Below are positions 1-8,548 of a stretch of DNA of 51,463 nucleotides, one piece after another (positions within the stretch are counted from its first letter, which is position 1; each line of letters starts with the position of its first letter). The notes under the pieces are model-generated. The model did no database searches. It was not told the origin of the DNA and saw nothing but the letters and a program-made list of their open reading frames with translations. The position numbers and the translations under genes were made by a program. Location of the stretch: assembly GCA_009377385.1 (NCBI GenBank), contig WHUD01000017.1, positions 1 to 51,463 on the forward strand, in the 5' to 3' direction. This DNA comes from Actinophytocola sp. (GTDB lineage: Bacteria > Actinomycetota > Actinomycetes > Mycobacteriales > Pseudonocardiaceae).

Positions 1-87
1 ACCTCCGGGCTCTCCAGCATGATCACAGACTACTGCATCGATATGGATATGCCCTTAAGTCATTGCCACTATCGGAAGGTGAGTCGG

Positions 88-1281
88 ATGAGTTCAGACC
101 TCGCGCAGGCAGCGGATGCCGTGCTGGATCGGATGACGACGGGAAGTTCGCGGGTGCCGGGCGTCGCGGCCATCGCCACCGACCGGGAACGCAACATCTA
201 CGAGGGTGCGCGGGGCGTCCGTTCGCTGGGCGACGACACCCCGATGACCACCGACACCGTTTGCGCCATTTTCTCCACCACCAAGGCGATCGCGGGCACG
301 GCGTGCCTGCAACTGGTGGAGGACGGCGCGCTCGACCTCGACGTGCCCGCGAAGGACTATGCGCCCGCCATCGGTCAGGTGCAGGTCATCGACGGCTTCG
401 ACGAGGAAGCTAACCCGAAGCTGCGGCCGCCGAAACGCGACATCACCACGCGCATGTTGCTGCTGCATACTGCGGGATTCGGGTACGACTTCTTCAACGA
501 GACTTACAACCGGCTCGCTCAGGAACACGGCCAGCCGAGCGTCATCACCGCGTCGCACGCCTCGATCTGCACACCGCTGCTGTTCGATCCCGGTGACGAT
601 TGGGAGTACGGATCCAACATCGACTGGGCGGGACAGGTCGTCGAGAACATTACAGGCAAGCGGCTCGGCGAGGTCATGCGGGAGCGGATCCTGGAGCCGC
701 TGGGGATGACGAGTACCGCGTTCAGCATGACGGACGACATGCGCTCACGCCTCGCGAAGATCCATCAGCGGCAGGACGACGGCTCGCTGAAACCGCTCGA
801 TCTCGAACTTCCGCAGGATCCCGAGGTTCACATGGCCGGGCACGGCCTGTATTCGACCGGGGATGACTACGTGAAGTTCATTCGGATGTGGCTCAACGAC
901 GGTCAGGGCCCCAGCGGGCGCATCCTCAAGAAGGAGACCGTCGAGATGGCCGCACGCAACGGGCTTGGCGAGAAGAAGATCAAGGGTTTGCCAGGGGTGC
1001 TCCCGAGCCTGTCCAACTACGCTGAGTTCTTTCCCGGCATGCCGAAGTCGTGGGCGCTGACGTTCATGATCAACGACGAGGAGGCGCCAACCGGCAGGCC
1101 CGCCGGGTCGCTCGCTTGGGCAGGTCTGGCGAACCTGTACTACTGGATTGACCGGCAGAATGGGGTGGGCGGCTTCTGGGCCACGCAGATCTTCCCGTTC
1201 GCCGATCCGACTTCGGTCGGCGGCTACCTCGACTTCGAGACCGCCGTCTACGACAGCATGGCCGGCCGGAAGGCTGCCTGA
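88..1281 (+). CDS. Serine hydrolase, EstB/class C beta-lactamase family
   Basis: Predicted cytoplasmic esterase or hydrolase of the penicillin-binding-protein-like fold, 397 aa, within the usual 380-430 aa of family VIII carboxylesterases. The nucleophile motif S-x-x-K is visible as S63-T-T-K66, and the second catalytic motif appears as Y174-G-S-N. A W-A-G segment near residue 350 stands where beta-lactamases have K-T-G, which is typical of esterase members rather than true beta-lactamases. No signal peptide is seen. The ATG at 88 was chosen over an in-frame ATG at 19 because GGAAGG lies 8 nt upstream and homology begins there. The gene stands alone and converges on the acyl-CoA ligase operon, so its ester substrate may be a lipid, but this is inference. 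Confidence 0.85.
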   Translation: MSSDLAQAADAVLDRMTTGSSRVPGVAAIATDRERNIYEGARGVRSLGDDTPMTTDTVCAIFSTTKAIAGTACLQLVEDGALDLDVPAKDYAPAIGQVQVIDGFDEEANPKLRPPKRDITTRMLLLHTAGFGYDFFNETYNRLAQEHGQPSVITASHASICTPLLFDPGDDWEYGSNIDWAGQVVENITGKRLGEVMRERILEPLGMTSTAFSMTDDMRSRLAKIHQRQDDGSLKPLDLELPQDPEVHMAGHGLYSTGDDYVKFIRMWLNDGQGPSGRILKKETVEMAARNGLGEKKIKGLPGVLPSLSNYAEFFPGMPKSWALTFMINDEEAPTGRPAGSLAWAGLANLYYWIDRQNGVGGFWATQIFPFADPTSVGGYLDFETAVYDSMAGRKAA

Positions 1282-1283
1282 CG

Positions 1284-1442
1284 TCGACTGTTGCCAAGAG
1301 AGCCACCTTACTGGACCTCCACCGATCACCTGAATTGCTCGAGGCCGGGTACGGCGACCCGGGCGAGATCACCCGCAAGGCGATCGGCGTCGGCATCGCC
1401 GGGGCGAACGGCGGCAGGTACCTGGCACCACACGACCGCTGA
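1284..1442 (+). pseudogene. Possible C-terminal gene remnant, unidentified
   Basis: An open frame of 52 codons with no credible start codon fills most of the gap between two convergent genes. The last 35 residues look like ordinary protein (ELLEAGYGDPGEITRKA followed by GGRYLAPHDR and a stop) rather than a frame shadow. I do not recognise the family. It may be the 3' end of a gene whose front was lost, or chance coding potential in high-G+C DNA. The rest of 1282-1520 shows nothing recognisable and no clear terminator hairpin. Confidence 0.25.
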
Positions 1443-1520
1443 CCTGACCGGCACTGCGTCGACCAGCAGGCTCGGGGTGTCGCGGGCGGTGGACCGCCTC
1501 GGCCACCCTGGGCCGCACAC

Positions 1521-3137
1521 TCAGCCGTACGCCGCCCGGAGCGCCTTCTTGTCCGGCTTGCCCAGTTGAGTTACCGGGATCGAGTCGGCCACGACGACGT
1601 GCTTCGGGGCGTGTACCGATCCCTTGCGCTGCTTCACCGACGCGGTGATCTCCTCGGTCAGCCGCGTGATTGCAGCGTCGTCGCGGGGCTCGTCGCCGCG
1701 CAGCACGACGATCGCCGTCACTGCCTCGCCCCACTTCTCGTCCGGTGTGCCGATGACGCCAACCTGCGCGACGGCGGGATGCTCGGCGACGACGTCCTCG
1801 ATCTCGCGCGGGAAGACGTTGAACCCGCCGCTGACGATCATGTCCTTGGTACGGTCGACGATGAACCAGAACCCGTCCTCGTCCTCGCGGGCGACGTCGC
1901 CGGTGTGCAGCCAGCCTCCCCCGCCGGCTACGCCCTCATTGGCGGGGGTGCCCCCACTGCGGAAGGTCTCCGCCGTGGCGTCGGGCAGCTGCCAGTAGCC
2001 CCCGGCGAGCAGCGGGCCGGCCACGCAGATCTCGCCCGGTTCGCCCTGCGCCACTGGGGCGCCGTCCTCGCCGAGCAGCGCGGTGCGCAGGAACGCCGAC
2101 GGCCGGCCGCAGGACGACAGCCGCTTGTCGTCGTGCTCGGACTTGGCGAGATAGCTGATCGCCATCGGTGCCTCGGACTGGCCGTAGTACTGCGCGAAGA
2201 TCGGCCCGAACCGGTCGATGGCCTCGCGCAGCCGTGCCGGGTTGATCGACGCCGCGCCGTAGTAGACCGTCTCCAGCGAGGACAGATCCCGTGTGCGGGA
2301 GTCGGCGTGGTCCATGAGCGCGTAGAGCATGGTGGGCACCAGCATGGTCGCGGTGATGCGCTGTTCCTCGATCGTGCGCAGCACTTCGGCCGGGTCGAAC
2401 TTTGGCAGCACGACCAGCGACCCGCCCTTGATCAGCGTCGGCGCGAAGAACGCCGCGCCCGCGTGCGAGAGCGGGGTGCAGATGAGGAACCTCGGCTCGT
2501 CCGGCCATTCCCACTCGGCGAGCTGGATCTGGGTCATCGTGGTCATGGCCCGCGCGGTGCCGATGACGCCCTTGGGTTTGCCGGTCGTGCCGCCGGTGTA
2601 GGTGATGGAGATGACGTCGTCCGGGTTAAGCGCGGCCGCTTCCAACGGCTTCGGCTCGAACGTCGCGGCGAGCCCCGCGATGTCGGTGCCGACGTGGCGC
2701 AGCTCCTCCGGCACGGGGCCGATCGTGAGCACCTGCGTCAGGCCGGGCACCTTGTCCAGCAGGCCGAGCGCGCGCTCAACGAACGCGGGCACCGGGTCGA
2801 TGATCAACGTCGTGATGCCCGCGTCGTCCAGGACGTAGGCGTGGTCGTCCAGCGAGCCGAGCGGATGCAGCGCGGTGCGGCGGGAGCCCTGGATCTGCCC
2901 TGCGCCGATGATCATCAGCACCTCGGGCCGGTTTAGCGCCAACAGCGCCACCGGTGACGACGTGCCGAGCCCGAGCGAGGCGAACGCCTGCACGTACTGG
3001 CTGAACGCATCGGCGGTCTGCCCGCCGGTCAACGTCGTGTCGCCCAGTTCGAGCACCGGCTTGTCGCGGTGCCGCCGCAGCGCGGTGATGGTCAGGTGGC
3101 CGAGGTGGTTGGGCTGCCGCATCGCGTCGTCGGTCAT
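1521..3137 (-). CDS. Acyl-CoA synthetase (FadD family)
   Basis: ATP-dependent carboxylic acid:CoA ligase of 538 aa, the last gene of a seven-gene minus-strand operon. The AMP-binding signature TYTGGTTGKPKG lies at about residues 179-190, followed by YYGQSE, the TGD motif in GWLHTGD, and the hinge stretch DRTKDMIVSGGFNVFP. The C-terminal catalytic lysine is in QLGKPDKKALR near residue 527. The start at 3137 carries GAGGGAGA upstream and overlaps the stop of the preceding thiolase gene by 4 bp (ATGA). The closest context match is mycobacterial FadD3/17/19-type enzymes that load steroid-derived acids. The operon partners support a ring- or side-chain acid substrate, but chain length cannot be read from sequence. 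Confidence 0.88.
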   Translation of the reverse strand: MTDDAMRQPNHLGHLTITALRRHRDKPVLELGDTTLTGGQTADAFSQYVQAFASLGLGTSSPVALLALNRPEVLMIIGAGQIQGSRRTALHPLGSLDDHAYVLDDAGITTLIIDPVPAFVERALGLLDKVPGLTQVLTIGPVPEELRHVGTDIAGLAATFEPKPLEAAALNPDDVISITYTGGTTGKPKGVIGTARAMTTMTQIQLAEWEWPDEPRFLICTPLSHAGAAFFAPTLIKGGSLVVLPKFDPAEVLRTIEEQRITATMLVPTMLYALMDHADSRTRDLSSLETVYYGAASINPARLREAIDRFGPIFAQYYGQSEAPMAISYLAKSEHDDKRLSSCGRPSAFLRTALLGEDGAPVAQGEPGEICVAGPLLAGGYWQLPDATAETFRSGGTPANEGVAGGGGWLHTGDVAREDEDGFWFIVDRTKDMIVSGGFNVFPREIEDVVAEHPAVAQVGVIGTPDEKWGEAVTAIVVLRGDEPRDDAAITRLTEEITASVKQRKGSVHAPKHVVVADSIPVTQLGKPDKKALRAAYG

Positions 3138-4351
3138 GGTTGTCTCCCTCTCGTCACGGGGCCTCGTCTCGGGGCGCCGTACAGCGTCACCACGCAGGCG
3201 CCGCCGAGGCCGAGGTTGTGCGCGAGGCCCCAGCGCGCGCCCGGCACCTGCCGCTCGCCCGCCTCGCCCCGCAACTGCCAGGTCAGCTCGGCGCACTGGG
3301 CGAGCCCGGTCGCGCCGAGCGGGTGTCCTTTCGAGATCAGCCCGCCAGACGGGTTGACCACCCAGCGACCGCCGTAGGTCGTCGCACGGGACTCGACCAG
3401 CGCGCCGCCCTTGCCCTCCGGACACAGGCCGAGCGCCTCGTAGCTGATGATCTCGTTGATCGAGAAGCAGTCGTGAAGCTCGATCACGTCCACGTCGTCG
3501 ATGCCGATCCCGGCGCGGTTGAAGACGTCGGCGGCGGCGCGCTGGGTCATGGGCGCGCCGACGACGTCGATCATCGAGTCCGAGTCGAACGACGACGCCG
3601 TATCGGTGACCAGCGACTGCGCCACGATCTCGACCGCCTGCGCCGTCAGTCCCCGATCCCGCACCACCCGCTCGCTCACCACGACGGCTGCGGCGGCCCC
3701 GTCCGACACAGGGGAGCACTGCGACCGGGTCAGCGGGCCGTGCACCGGCTGGTCGCCAAGCACCCGCTCCAGCGAGTACGGCTCCTGGAACTGCGCAAGC
3801 GGGTTGCGGGTGGAGTGCTCGTGGTTCTTCACCGCGACGCTCGCGAGCTGCTCCGGCGTTGTGCCGTGACGGCGCATATGCTCCGCTGCGGCGTGCCCGA
3901 AGAACTGCGCCGTCATCGGCGCGTCCGCCATCCCGTGCCGGGGCAGCATGACGCCGAGGTGCCGGTCGATGGTCGACACCGCGCCCGCGCCGTCCCCGCT
4001 GAGCGCCTCTTTGGTCATCTGCTCGAAGCCGACCGCGAGCACCACATCGGACAGTCCACCCTCGACCCACTCGCGGGCGAGCAGCAGCGCGGTGGACCCT
4101 GTGGCGCAGTTGTTGCTGGTGTTGACGACCGGGATCCCGGTAAGGCCGACGTCGTATAACGCCCGCTGGCCCGCCGCCGACGGCTGGAAGACGTAGCCCA
4201 CGGCGGCGCGCTGCACCGCGTGGTACCCGATGCCCGCGTCGGCCAGCGCCGCGCCGACCGCCTCGGCCACCAGCGCGGGGTAGGCGGGTCCGCCAGCCCC
4301 GCTCTTGCCGAACGGCGTCATCCCGACGCCTGCCACGAACGCCCGCGTCAT
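3134..4351 (-). CDS. SCP2-type thiolase (lipid-transfer protein), catalytically complete
   Basis: Thiolase of 405 aa, expected to cleave 3-oxoacyl-CoA with release of acetyl- or propionyl-CoA. All catalytic elements are present: nucleophile Cys82 in NNCATGS, His293 in HDCFS, His343 in GHPLGATG, and a second Cys near residue 385 in GLGGAC. This distinguishes it from its two upstream neighbours, which share the fold but lack these residues. It overlaps both adjacent genes by 4 bp. The ATG at 4351 begins MTRAFVAGVGMTPF, the normal N terminus of the Ltp family, so longer readings extending upstream are not used. It resembles Ltp1/SCPx-type thiolases of mycobacteria, and assignment to a particular substrate is inference. 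Confidence 0.88.
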   Translation of the reverse strand: MTRAFVAGVGMTPFGKSGAGGPAYPALVAEAVGAALADAGIGYHAVQRAAVGYVFQPSAAGQRALYDVGLTGIPVVNTSNNCATGSTALLLAREWVEGGLSDVVLAVGFEQMTKEALSGDGAGAVSTIDRHLGVMLPRHGMADAPMTAQFFGHAAAEHMRRHGTTPEQLASVAVKNHEHSTRNPLAQFQEPYSLERVLGDQPVHGPLTRSQCSPVSDGAAAAVVVSERVVRDRGLTAQAVEIVAQSLVTDTASSFDSDSMIDVVGAPMTQRAAADVFNRAGIGIDDVDVIELHDCFSINEIISYEALGLCPEGKGGALVESRATTYGGRWVVNPSGGLISKGHPLGATGLAQCAELTWQLRGEAGERQVPGARWGLAHNLGLGGACVVTLYGAPRRGPVTRGRQP

Positions 4352-5505
4352 CGGCTCGCCCCCGGCTTGTCGCTGCCGACCACCCACAGCGCGTGGAACT
4401 GCGACGCCCCGCCCATGGCGTGCCCGATGGCGCGGCGGGCGCCGTCGACCTGGTGCTCGCCCGCCAGCCCCCGCACCTGGAGTGCCGCCTCCGCGAACCG
4501 CAGCAGTCCGGTCGCGCCGGTGGGGTTGCCGGACAGCACGCCGCCGGACGGGTTGACGGGCAGGTCGCCGTCGAACGCGGTGCGGCCGTCGTCGACCAGC
4601 TTCCAGCCGCTGCCTTCCTCGGCCAGTCCGATGTTCTCCAGCCAGATCGGCTCGTACCAGCTGTACGGGATGTACAGCTCCGCGACGTCCACCTGTGCGG
4701 CAGGGCTGTCGATGCCCGCCTGCCGGTAGGCGTCGGCGGCGCACTCCCTGCCAGCCTGCGGGTTGACCTCGTCGCGGCCCGCGAAGTGCCCGGTTTCGGT
4801 GCGCCACGCCGTGCCGTGAATCCACGCGGGCGTCTGCCCGGCGTGCTCCTCGGCGGTGACCACGATGGCGCAGGACCCGTCCGAGGACGGGCAAGACTCC
4901 AGGTACCGGATCGGGTCCCACAGCATCCGCGAGTCCCTGACCTCCTCGACGGTGATGTCGGGCCGATGCACGTGCGCGTACGGGTTGCGGGTGGCGTTGA
5001 GCCGGTGGTTCACCGCCACCTGCCAGCCGATGTGCTCCGGGGCGTTCGAACGCTGGATGTACTCACGGATCACCGGCGCGAAATGGCCGCCAGCCCCCGC
5101 CCCGAGTGGGGCGCTGAACGGCAGCCCCCGTGACAGCGCCCAGGTGAAGTTGCCCTCGGACTCCTTGGAGTAGGCCACCACAAGCACCCGCTCCGCCAGG
5201 CCAGCCTGCACCAGGTGGGCGCCGTAGATCGCGGCGTGCCCGCCGACGCTGCCGCCGGTGAACACCCTGGTCACCGGCAGCCCGACCGCGCCCATCGCGT
5301 CGGCCAAGTACAGCTCGGGGTTCATCACGCCGTCGAACAGGTCCGGGGTCTTGCTCAGCACCACGGCATCGATATCGGCGAAGCTCAGCTCGGCGTCGGC
5401 CATCGCCTCGGTCACGGCCTCCCGCACCATCGCGCCGATGCTCACCTCGCGGCGCTTGGCCTGCGTGCCCTGGCCGATGCCGGTGACGGCCACCCTGCGG
5501 CTCAT
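4348..5505 (-). CDS. Thiolase-fold protein lacking the catalytic Cys and His (Ltp3-like)
   Basis: Thiolase superfamily protein of 385 aa. The position of the nucleophilic cysteine holds Ser86 (FTGGSVGG), the GHP histidine is replaced by asparagine (GNPTGATG, about residue 327), and the second catalytic cysteine region reads GGAS. It therefore cannot run the classical Claisen chemistry. Known homologues of this type are the Ltp2/Ltp3/Ltp4 lipid-transfer proteins. Ltp2 is a retro-aldolase that works with a DUF35 partner using tyrosines. Here two DUF35 genes sit just upstream in the operon, supporting a similar heteromeric aldolase. ATGA overlaps link it to both neighbours. Confidence 0.8.
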   Translation of the reverse strand: MSRRVAVTGIGQGTQAKRREVSIGAMVREAVTEAMADAELSFADIDAVVLSKTPDLFDGVMNPELYLADAMGAVGLPVTRVFTGGSVGGHAAIYGAHLVQAGLAERVLVVAYSKESEGNFTWALSRGLPFSAPLGAGAGGHFAPVIREYIQRSNAPEHIGWQVAVNHRLNATRNPYAHVHRPDITVEEVRDSRMLWDPIRYLESCPSSDGSCAIVVTAEEHAGQTPAWIHGTAWRTETGHFAGRDEVNPQAGRECAADAYRQAGIDSPAAQVDVAELYIPYSWYEPIWLENIGLAEEGSGWKLVDDGRTAFDGDLPVNPSGGVLSGNPTGATGLLRFAEAALQVRGLAGEHQVDGARRAIGHAMGGASQFHALWVVGSDKPGASR

Positions 5506-6572
5506 CCCTCCCCCTCGAGCAGGCAGACGAGATTCTGTTGCAGCGCCTGGCCGTTCGTGGCGTGCGCGAGCGCCCGATCCGCTCTTCCGTCGAAGATCCG
5601 GCGCGCCGCCTCCCCGATACGGATCAGGCCGGTCGCGGTGACTGGACGCCCGGCGAGCGGCCCGCCTGACGCGTTGAGCTCCGCCCCGTTCAACCCGAGC
5701 GCCGCGGCCAGGATCGCCTCCTGGTGGCTGTACTCGGTGTGCAGCTCCGCGACGTCCACATCGGACGGCAGGAACCCCGCGAACTCGGCCGCCCTGCTCG
5801 CGGCGCGGCGGGTGGAAAGGGACTCAGTCAGGTCCCTGACGCCGGGGTAGTGGGTGTCCATCCGGTGATCGACGCCACGCAGCCACGCCGGTCGCTCCGC
5901 TAGCCGCCGTGCCGCGTCGTCGGCGGCGAGCACGACCACGGCGGCGGCGTCGCCGATCGGGGCGACGTCGTGCTCCCGCAGCGGCGAGCTGACGTACGGC
6001 GCGTCGAGCAGCCGGGCGACGTCGACCCGCTCCGAGCGCTGGGCGTGCGGGTTGTCCAGCGCCGATGCGAGGCAGCGGGACACCACCTCGGCCATGCCCT
6101 GCTCGCTGGTGAGCCCGGCCCCGATCGCGGCGTGCGCCTGGAGCCCCGCGATCGCGTCCCGATGTGGCGCGAGCGGTGCGAGGAAGTACGGGTCGAGCTG
6201 GGCTGGCATCACCTGGTCCAGGTCGGCGGGCAGCGAGCCGCGCCCGATGCCGTACACCAGCGCGATGTCGCCCTCGCCGAGCTGCAACCAGGACCACGCC
6301 TCGGCAAGCGCCCACGCCGCGTCGGACTCCACATGCGACTCCGAGATCGGCGGCCACGCCCCGACGGCGTCCAGCGAGTCGATGTAGGAGAACGTGCGGC
6401 CCTCGTAGAAGTCGTGACTGCCGGAGGCCACGAAGTCGATCTCGTCCCTGCCGATGCCTGCGGCGTCGACCGCCTCCCGGATCACCGGCAGCAGGATGCC
6501 TGCCATGTCGTCGCGTCGGTTCGCGGCCTGGCACGGCGACTGGGCGAAGGCGACAACGGCGACGTCACGCAT
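5502..6572 (-). CDS. Degenerate thiolase-fold protein (Ltp4-like)
   Basis: Thiolase-fold protein of 356 aa, shorter than its two downstream paralogues. The nucleophile loop reads SESHVESDAAW near residues 77-87 with no cysteine, and the GHPxGATG loop has become GRPVTATG. A tyrosine in HTEYSHQEA replaces the HDCFS element. The ATG at 6572 (MRDVAVVAFAQSP) has GGGAGG about 6 nt upstream and overlaps the end of the DUF35 gene by 8 bp. The order DUF35, Ltp4-like, Ltp3-like recalls Rv3521-ltp4-ltp3 of Mycobacterium tuberculosis (from memory). A role as a subunit of an acyl-CoA lyase is inferred. Confidence 0.75.
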   Translation of the reverse strand: MRDVAVVAFAQSPCQAANRRDDMAGILLPVIREAVDAAGIGRDEIDFVASGSHDFYEGRTFSYIDSLDAVGAWPPISESHVESDAAWALAEAWSWLQLGEGDIALVYGIGRGSLPADLDQVMPAQLDPYFLAPLAPHRDAIAGLQAHAAIGAGLTSEQGMAEVVSRCLASALDNPHAQRSERVDVARLLDAPYVSSPLREHDVAPIGDAAAVVVLAADDAARRLAERPAWLRGVDHRMDTHYPGVRDLTESLSTRRAASRAAEFAGFLPSDVDVAELHTEYSHQEAILAAALGLNGAELNASGGPLAGRPVTATGLIRIGEAARRIFDGRADRALAHATNGQALQQNLVCLLEGEG

Positions 6573-7032
6573 CGGCGCCTCCCTCTGGCGCCGGGCGGAA
6601 GTGACGGATGCTGAGCAGTGAGGTGTCAAGGTCGTCGTCGGCCACCCACACCGGCTCGACCTCCATTCCGATGTGGACCTGACCGGGCTTGACCTCCCGC
6701 ACCAGGTGCATCGGCCGGGTGCCCGCGCCGTGCGGCTGGATGTGCGCCACCACGTAGGGCGGGTCGATCCGCTGGCCGGGGAACGGGAAGTTGACCACGC
6801 AGAACGTCGAGATCACGCCGCGTCCATCGAGCTCGAACGGCGCCTCCAGCTCGGTGAGGCAGCGGGAGCAGAACTCCGGCGGCGGCAGGTACACCTGGCC
6901 GCAGTCGGCGCAGCGGCGGGCGATGAGCCTGCGCTCCGAGAGCCCGCGCAGGAACGCCGTCCTGCCCGTCCCCGCGACGTAGGTGTAGTCCATCCGGAAG
7001 GGACTTGGCATGGTGGTGACGGGCTCGGTCAT
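6565..7032 (-). CDS. DUF35 OB-fold protein with intact zinc ribbon
   Basis: Acyl-CoA-associated protein of 155 aa with an N-terminal rubredoxin-like zinc ribbon and a C-terminal OB fold. Zinc ligands are Cys41, Cys44, Cys55 and Cys58 (C-x2-C-x10-C-x2-C, reading CADC...CSRC). The OB part includes GRGVISTFCVVNFPFPG. Proteins of this family bind thiolase-fold partners and supply a CoA channel, as ChsH2 does for Ltp2. The start at 7032 overlaps the stop of the upstream DUF35 gene (ATGA). The gene sits between that second DUF35 protein and the degenerate thiolase. Confidence 0.85.
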   Translation of the reverse strand: MTEPVTTMPSPFRMDYTYVAGTGRTAFLRGLSERRLIARRCADCGQVYLPPPEFCSRCLTELEAPFELDGRGVISTFCVVNFPFPGQRIDPPYVVAHIQPHGAGTRPMHLVREVKPGQVHIGMEVEPVWVADDDLDTSLLSIRHFRPAPEGGADA

Positions 7033-7466
7033 GGCGCCACCTCGAAGCACTCGATGTCGCTGAGCTGGCCGACGCGCTCGGCGCGCCACCGTGCCCGCAC
7101 CCGCATCCCGGTGGCCATCCGGCCACTGTCGCCACCGACGTCGACGGCGTGGAACAGCGCGCCGATCGTGCCGTCGATCGCGATCAGCGCCCAGGCGAAG
7201 TCGTGCGGCACTGGGTCGCCGAGCCGGGCGCGCACCCAGGTCCACGACGTCACGGTCCCGGTGTCGGCCACCGGCACCAGCTCGCCGGTCTCGGCACCGG
7301 TCCCCGGCTCGAACTCCAGCGGCGGGCACAGCGCGCCGCGCTCGGTCCGCACGCCGTAGAGCTGGCCGTCGCGCAGGCCGCCGAGGAACGCGCCGATCGT
7401 CGGTCCGACCGTGCGCTCGAACGGGAACTCGACCGTGTAGGACGCGCTCAGGCTCTCCGCCGTCAT
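7029..7466 (-). CDS. DUF35 OB-fold protein with degenerate zinc ribbon
   Basis: OB-fold protein of 145 aa, paralogous to the next gene. Only one of the four expected zinc ligands survives (Cys47 in ALCPPLEF). The segment DGQLYGVRTERGALCPPLEF aligns by eye with the ribbon of its neighbour, so the metal site is lost while the OB domain (GTVTSWTWVRARLGDP) is kept. It overlaps both neighbours by 4 bp. As I recall, the M. tuberculosis counterpart Rv3521 is about 300 aa, which would equal these two genes fused. A heterodimer with one zinc-bearing and one zinc-free subunit is inferred. Confidence 0.75.
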   Translation of the reverse strand: MTAESLSASYTVEFPFERTVGPTIGAFLGGLRDGQLYGVRTERGALCPPLEFEPGTGAETGELVPVADTGTVTSWTWVRARLGDPVPHDFAWALIAIDGTIGALFHAVDVGGDSGRMATGMRVRARWRAERVGQLSDIECFEVAP

Positions 7467-8293
7467 CGCGTTCCCTTCCGTGGCGAGCGAGCCCGTTCCT
7501 CGTAGGCCGCGCGTTCCGGCGAGCCGACGGCGGCGAGCATCGGCGTCTCGGCCCGTAGCACTCGTTGCAGCCATTCGGACACGCGGCGGCCGGTGAGCGT
7601 GCCGAGCCGGAGGGTGGGGCCGATGCGGCGCGGGACGTACACCTCGAACCGGGGACGCCGCAGCGTGTCGACGATCGCCGTTGCGACGTCGTCCGAGGTG
7701 ATCGGCGGAAAGCCGGGCACCTTGGGCAGCCCCGCCGCCAGCTCGGTGCGCACGAACCCTGGCAGCACGCAGGAGACGTCGATGCCGGAGCCGCGCAGCT
7801 CGGCCCTGATCGCCTCCGAGAAGCCGAGCACGCCGGACTTCGTGGCGGCGTAGGTGGCGCCGCCGGGGAACGGGATGCGCGCGGCGACCGACGCGACGTT
7901 CACGACGTGTCCGCTGCCGCGTGCCCGCATCCGCCGGATCGCCTCCCTGCTGCCATGGATGACCGCGTGCAAGTTGATCGCCAGGACGCGCGCGGTGGTG
8001 GCGTCCGGTTCGTCCTCGATGCGGGTGAGCGGCATGATCCCGGCGTTGTTGATCAGGACGTCGATCGGCCCGAGTCTGTGCTCCACCGTGTCGAGGAAGG
8101 TGGTCAGCGCGTCGGGGTCAGCCACGTCGACCGGCAGCGCGAGCGCGAGCCTGTCGGTGGCCGCTGGTTCGGGGTCCAGGTCGCCGATCGCGACCTTCGC
8201 CCCCGCGCGGGTGAGGGTCGCCGCGGTAGCCGCTCCGATGCCACGCGCTCCGCCCGTCACGGCGATGACCTTGTCCGCCAGCGAGCGCGCCAT
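7463..8293 (-). CDS. Short-chain dehydrogenase/reductase
   Basis: Classical SDR of 276 aa and first gene of the operon. The cofactor motif TGGARGIG is at residues 13-20, NNAG at 82-85, and the catalytic triad is Ser135, Tyr148 and Lys152 (YAATK). The acidic residue after beta-2 (GDLD) suggests NAD(H) preference. The ATG at 8293 has GGGAGG 5 nt upstream, and upstream in-frame codons lack a ribosome site. It probably oxidises a hydroxyl group on a CoA thioester or steroid before carbon-carbon cleavage by the thiolase-fold proteins, an inference from operon position. A KstR-type operator lies 46 bp upstream. Confidence 0.85.
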   Translation of the reverse strand: MARSLADKVIAVTGGARGIGAATAATLTRAGAKVAIGDLDPEPAATDRLALALPVDVADPDALTTFLDTVEHRLGPIDVLINNAGIMPLTRIEDEPDATTARVLAINLHAVIHGSREAIRRMRARGSGHVVNVASVAARIPFPGGATYAATKSGVLGFSEAIRAELRGSGIDVSCVLPGFVRTELAAGLPKVPGFPPITSDDVATAIVDTLRRPRFEVYVPRRIGPTLRLGTLTGRRVSEWLQRVLRAETPMLAAVGSPERAAYEERARSPRKGTR

Positions 8294-8338
8294 GCCTACC
8301 TCCCGTGCCGACCGCGGACATCCCATTGCACCCAAAAC

Positions 8339-8352
8339 TAGAACATGTTCCA
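8339..8352. promoter_or_regulatory. KstR-type operator
   Basis: The 14-mer TAGAACATGTTCCA fits the recalled KstR consensus TnnAACnnGTTnnA at all eight fixed positions. Its core GAACATGTTC is a perfect palindrome. It lies in the 255-bp divergent intergenic region, 46 bp upstream of the SDR operon start, a typical place for a repressor of steroid catabolism genes. No kstR gene is in the window. Confidence 0.6.
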
Positions 8353-8502
8353 TTGACTGGCAACCCCGGTTTCTGACTGGGTTCGGCGCGCTTGCTGAAA
8401 CGAGTACTAACGCGCGGTGCTGGGTGGCACGGGGCTGTCGATCGCGCTCAGGAGTGTCGTAGACCACATTCGGTTTCCCCGCGCGAGACGTGAACGGTTA
8501 GT

Positions 8503-8532
8503 GTTACTACGTGTCACGTTACTTCGAGTAAC
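8503..8532. promoter_or_regulatory. Two abutting 15-bp operator boxes upstream of the diiron oxygenase gene
   Basis: The second box, GTTACTTCGAGTAAC (8518-8532), is a perfect 6-3-6 inverted repeat. The first, GTTACTACGTGTCAC (8503-8517), shares its left half and is an imperfect repeat. They adjoin without a gap and end 6 bp before the GGAGG (8538-8542) of the diiron oxygenase gene, so a bound protein would block transcription initiation or elongation. A longer AGTGTTAC/GTAACACT repeat (8500-8507, 8528-8535) encloses both. The layout suggests a TetR- or MarR-type repressor. The rest of 8294-8548 shows no gene. Confidence 0.6.
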
Positions 8533-8548
8533 ACTTTGGAGGTAATCG

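Noticed and set aside
88-1281. Beta-lactamase resistance gene
   Set aside because: The family VIII esterase features (no K-T-G box, no signal peptide) argue against a secreted beta-lactamase.
1521-4070. Very long minus-strand frame of 849 codons
   Set aside because: Only the part from 3,137 onward has acyl-CoA synthetase homology and a ribosome site; the rest is antiparallel or frame-shifted shadow of the thiolase gene.
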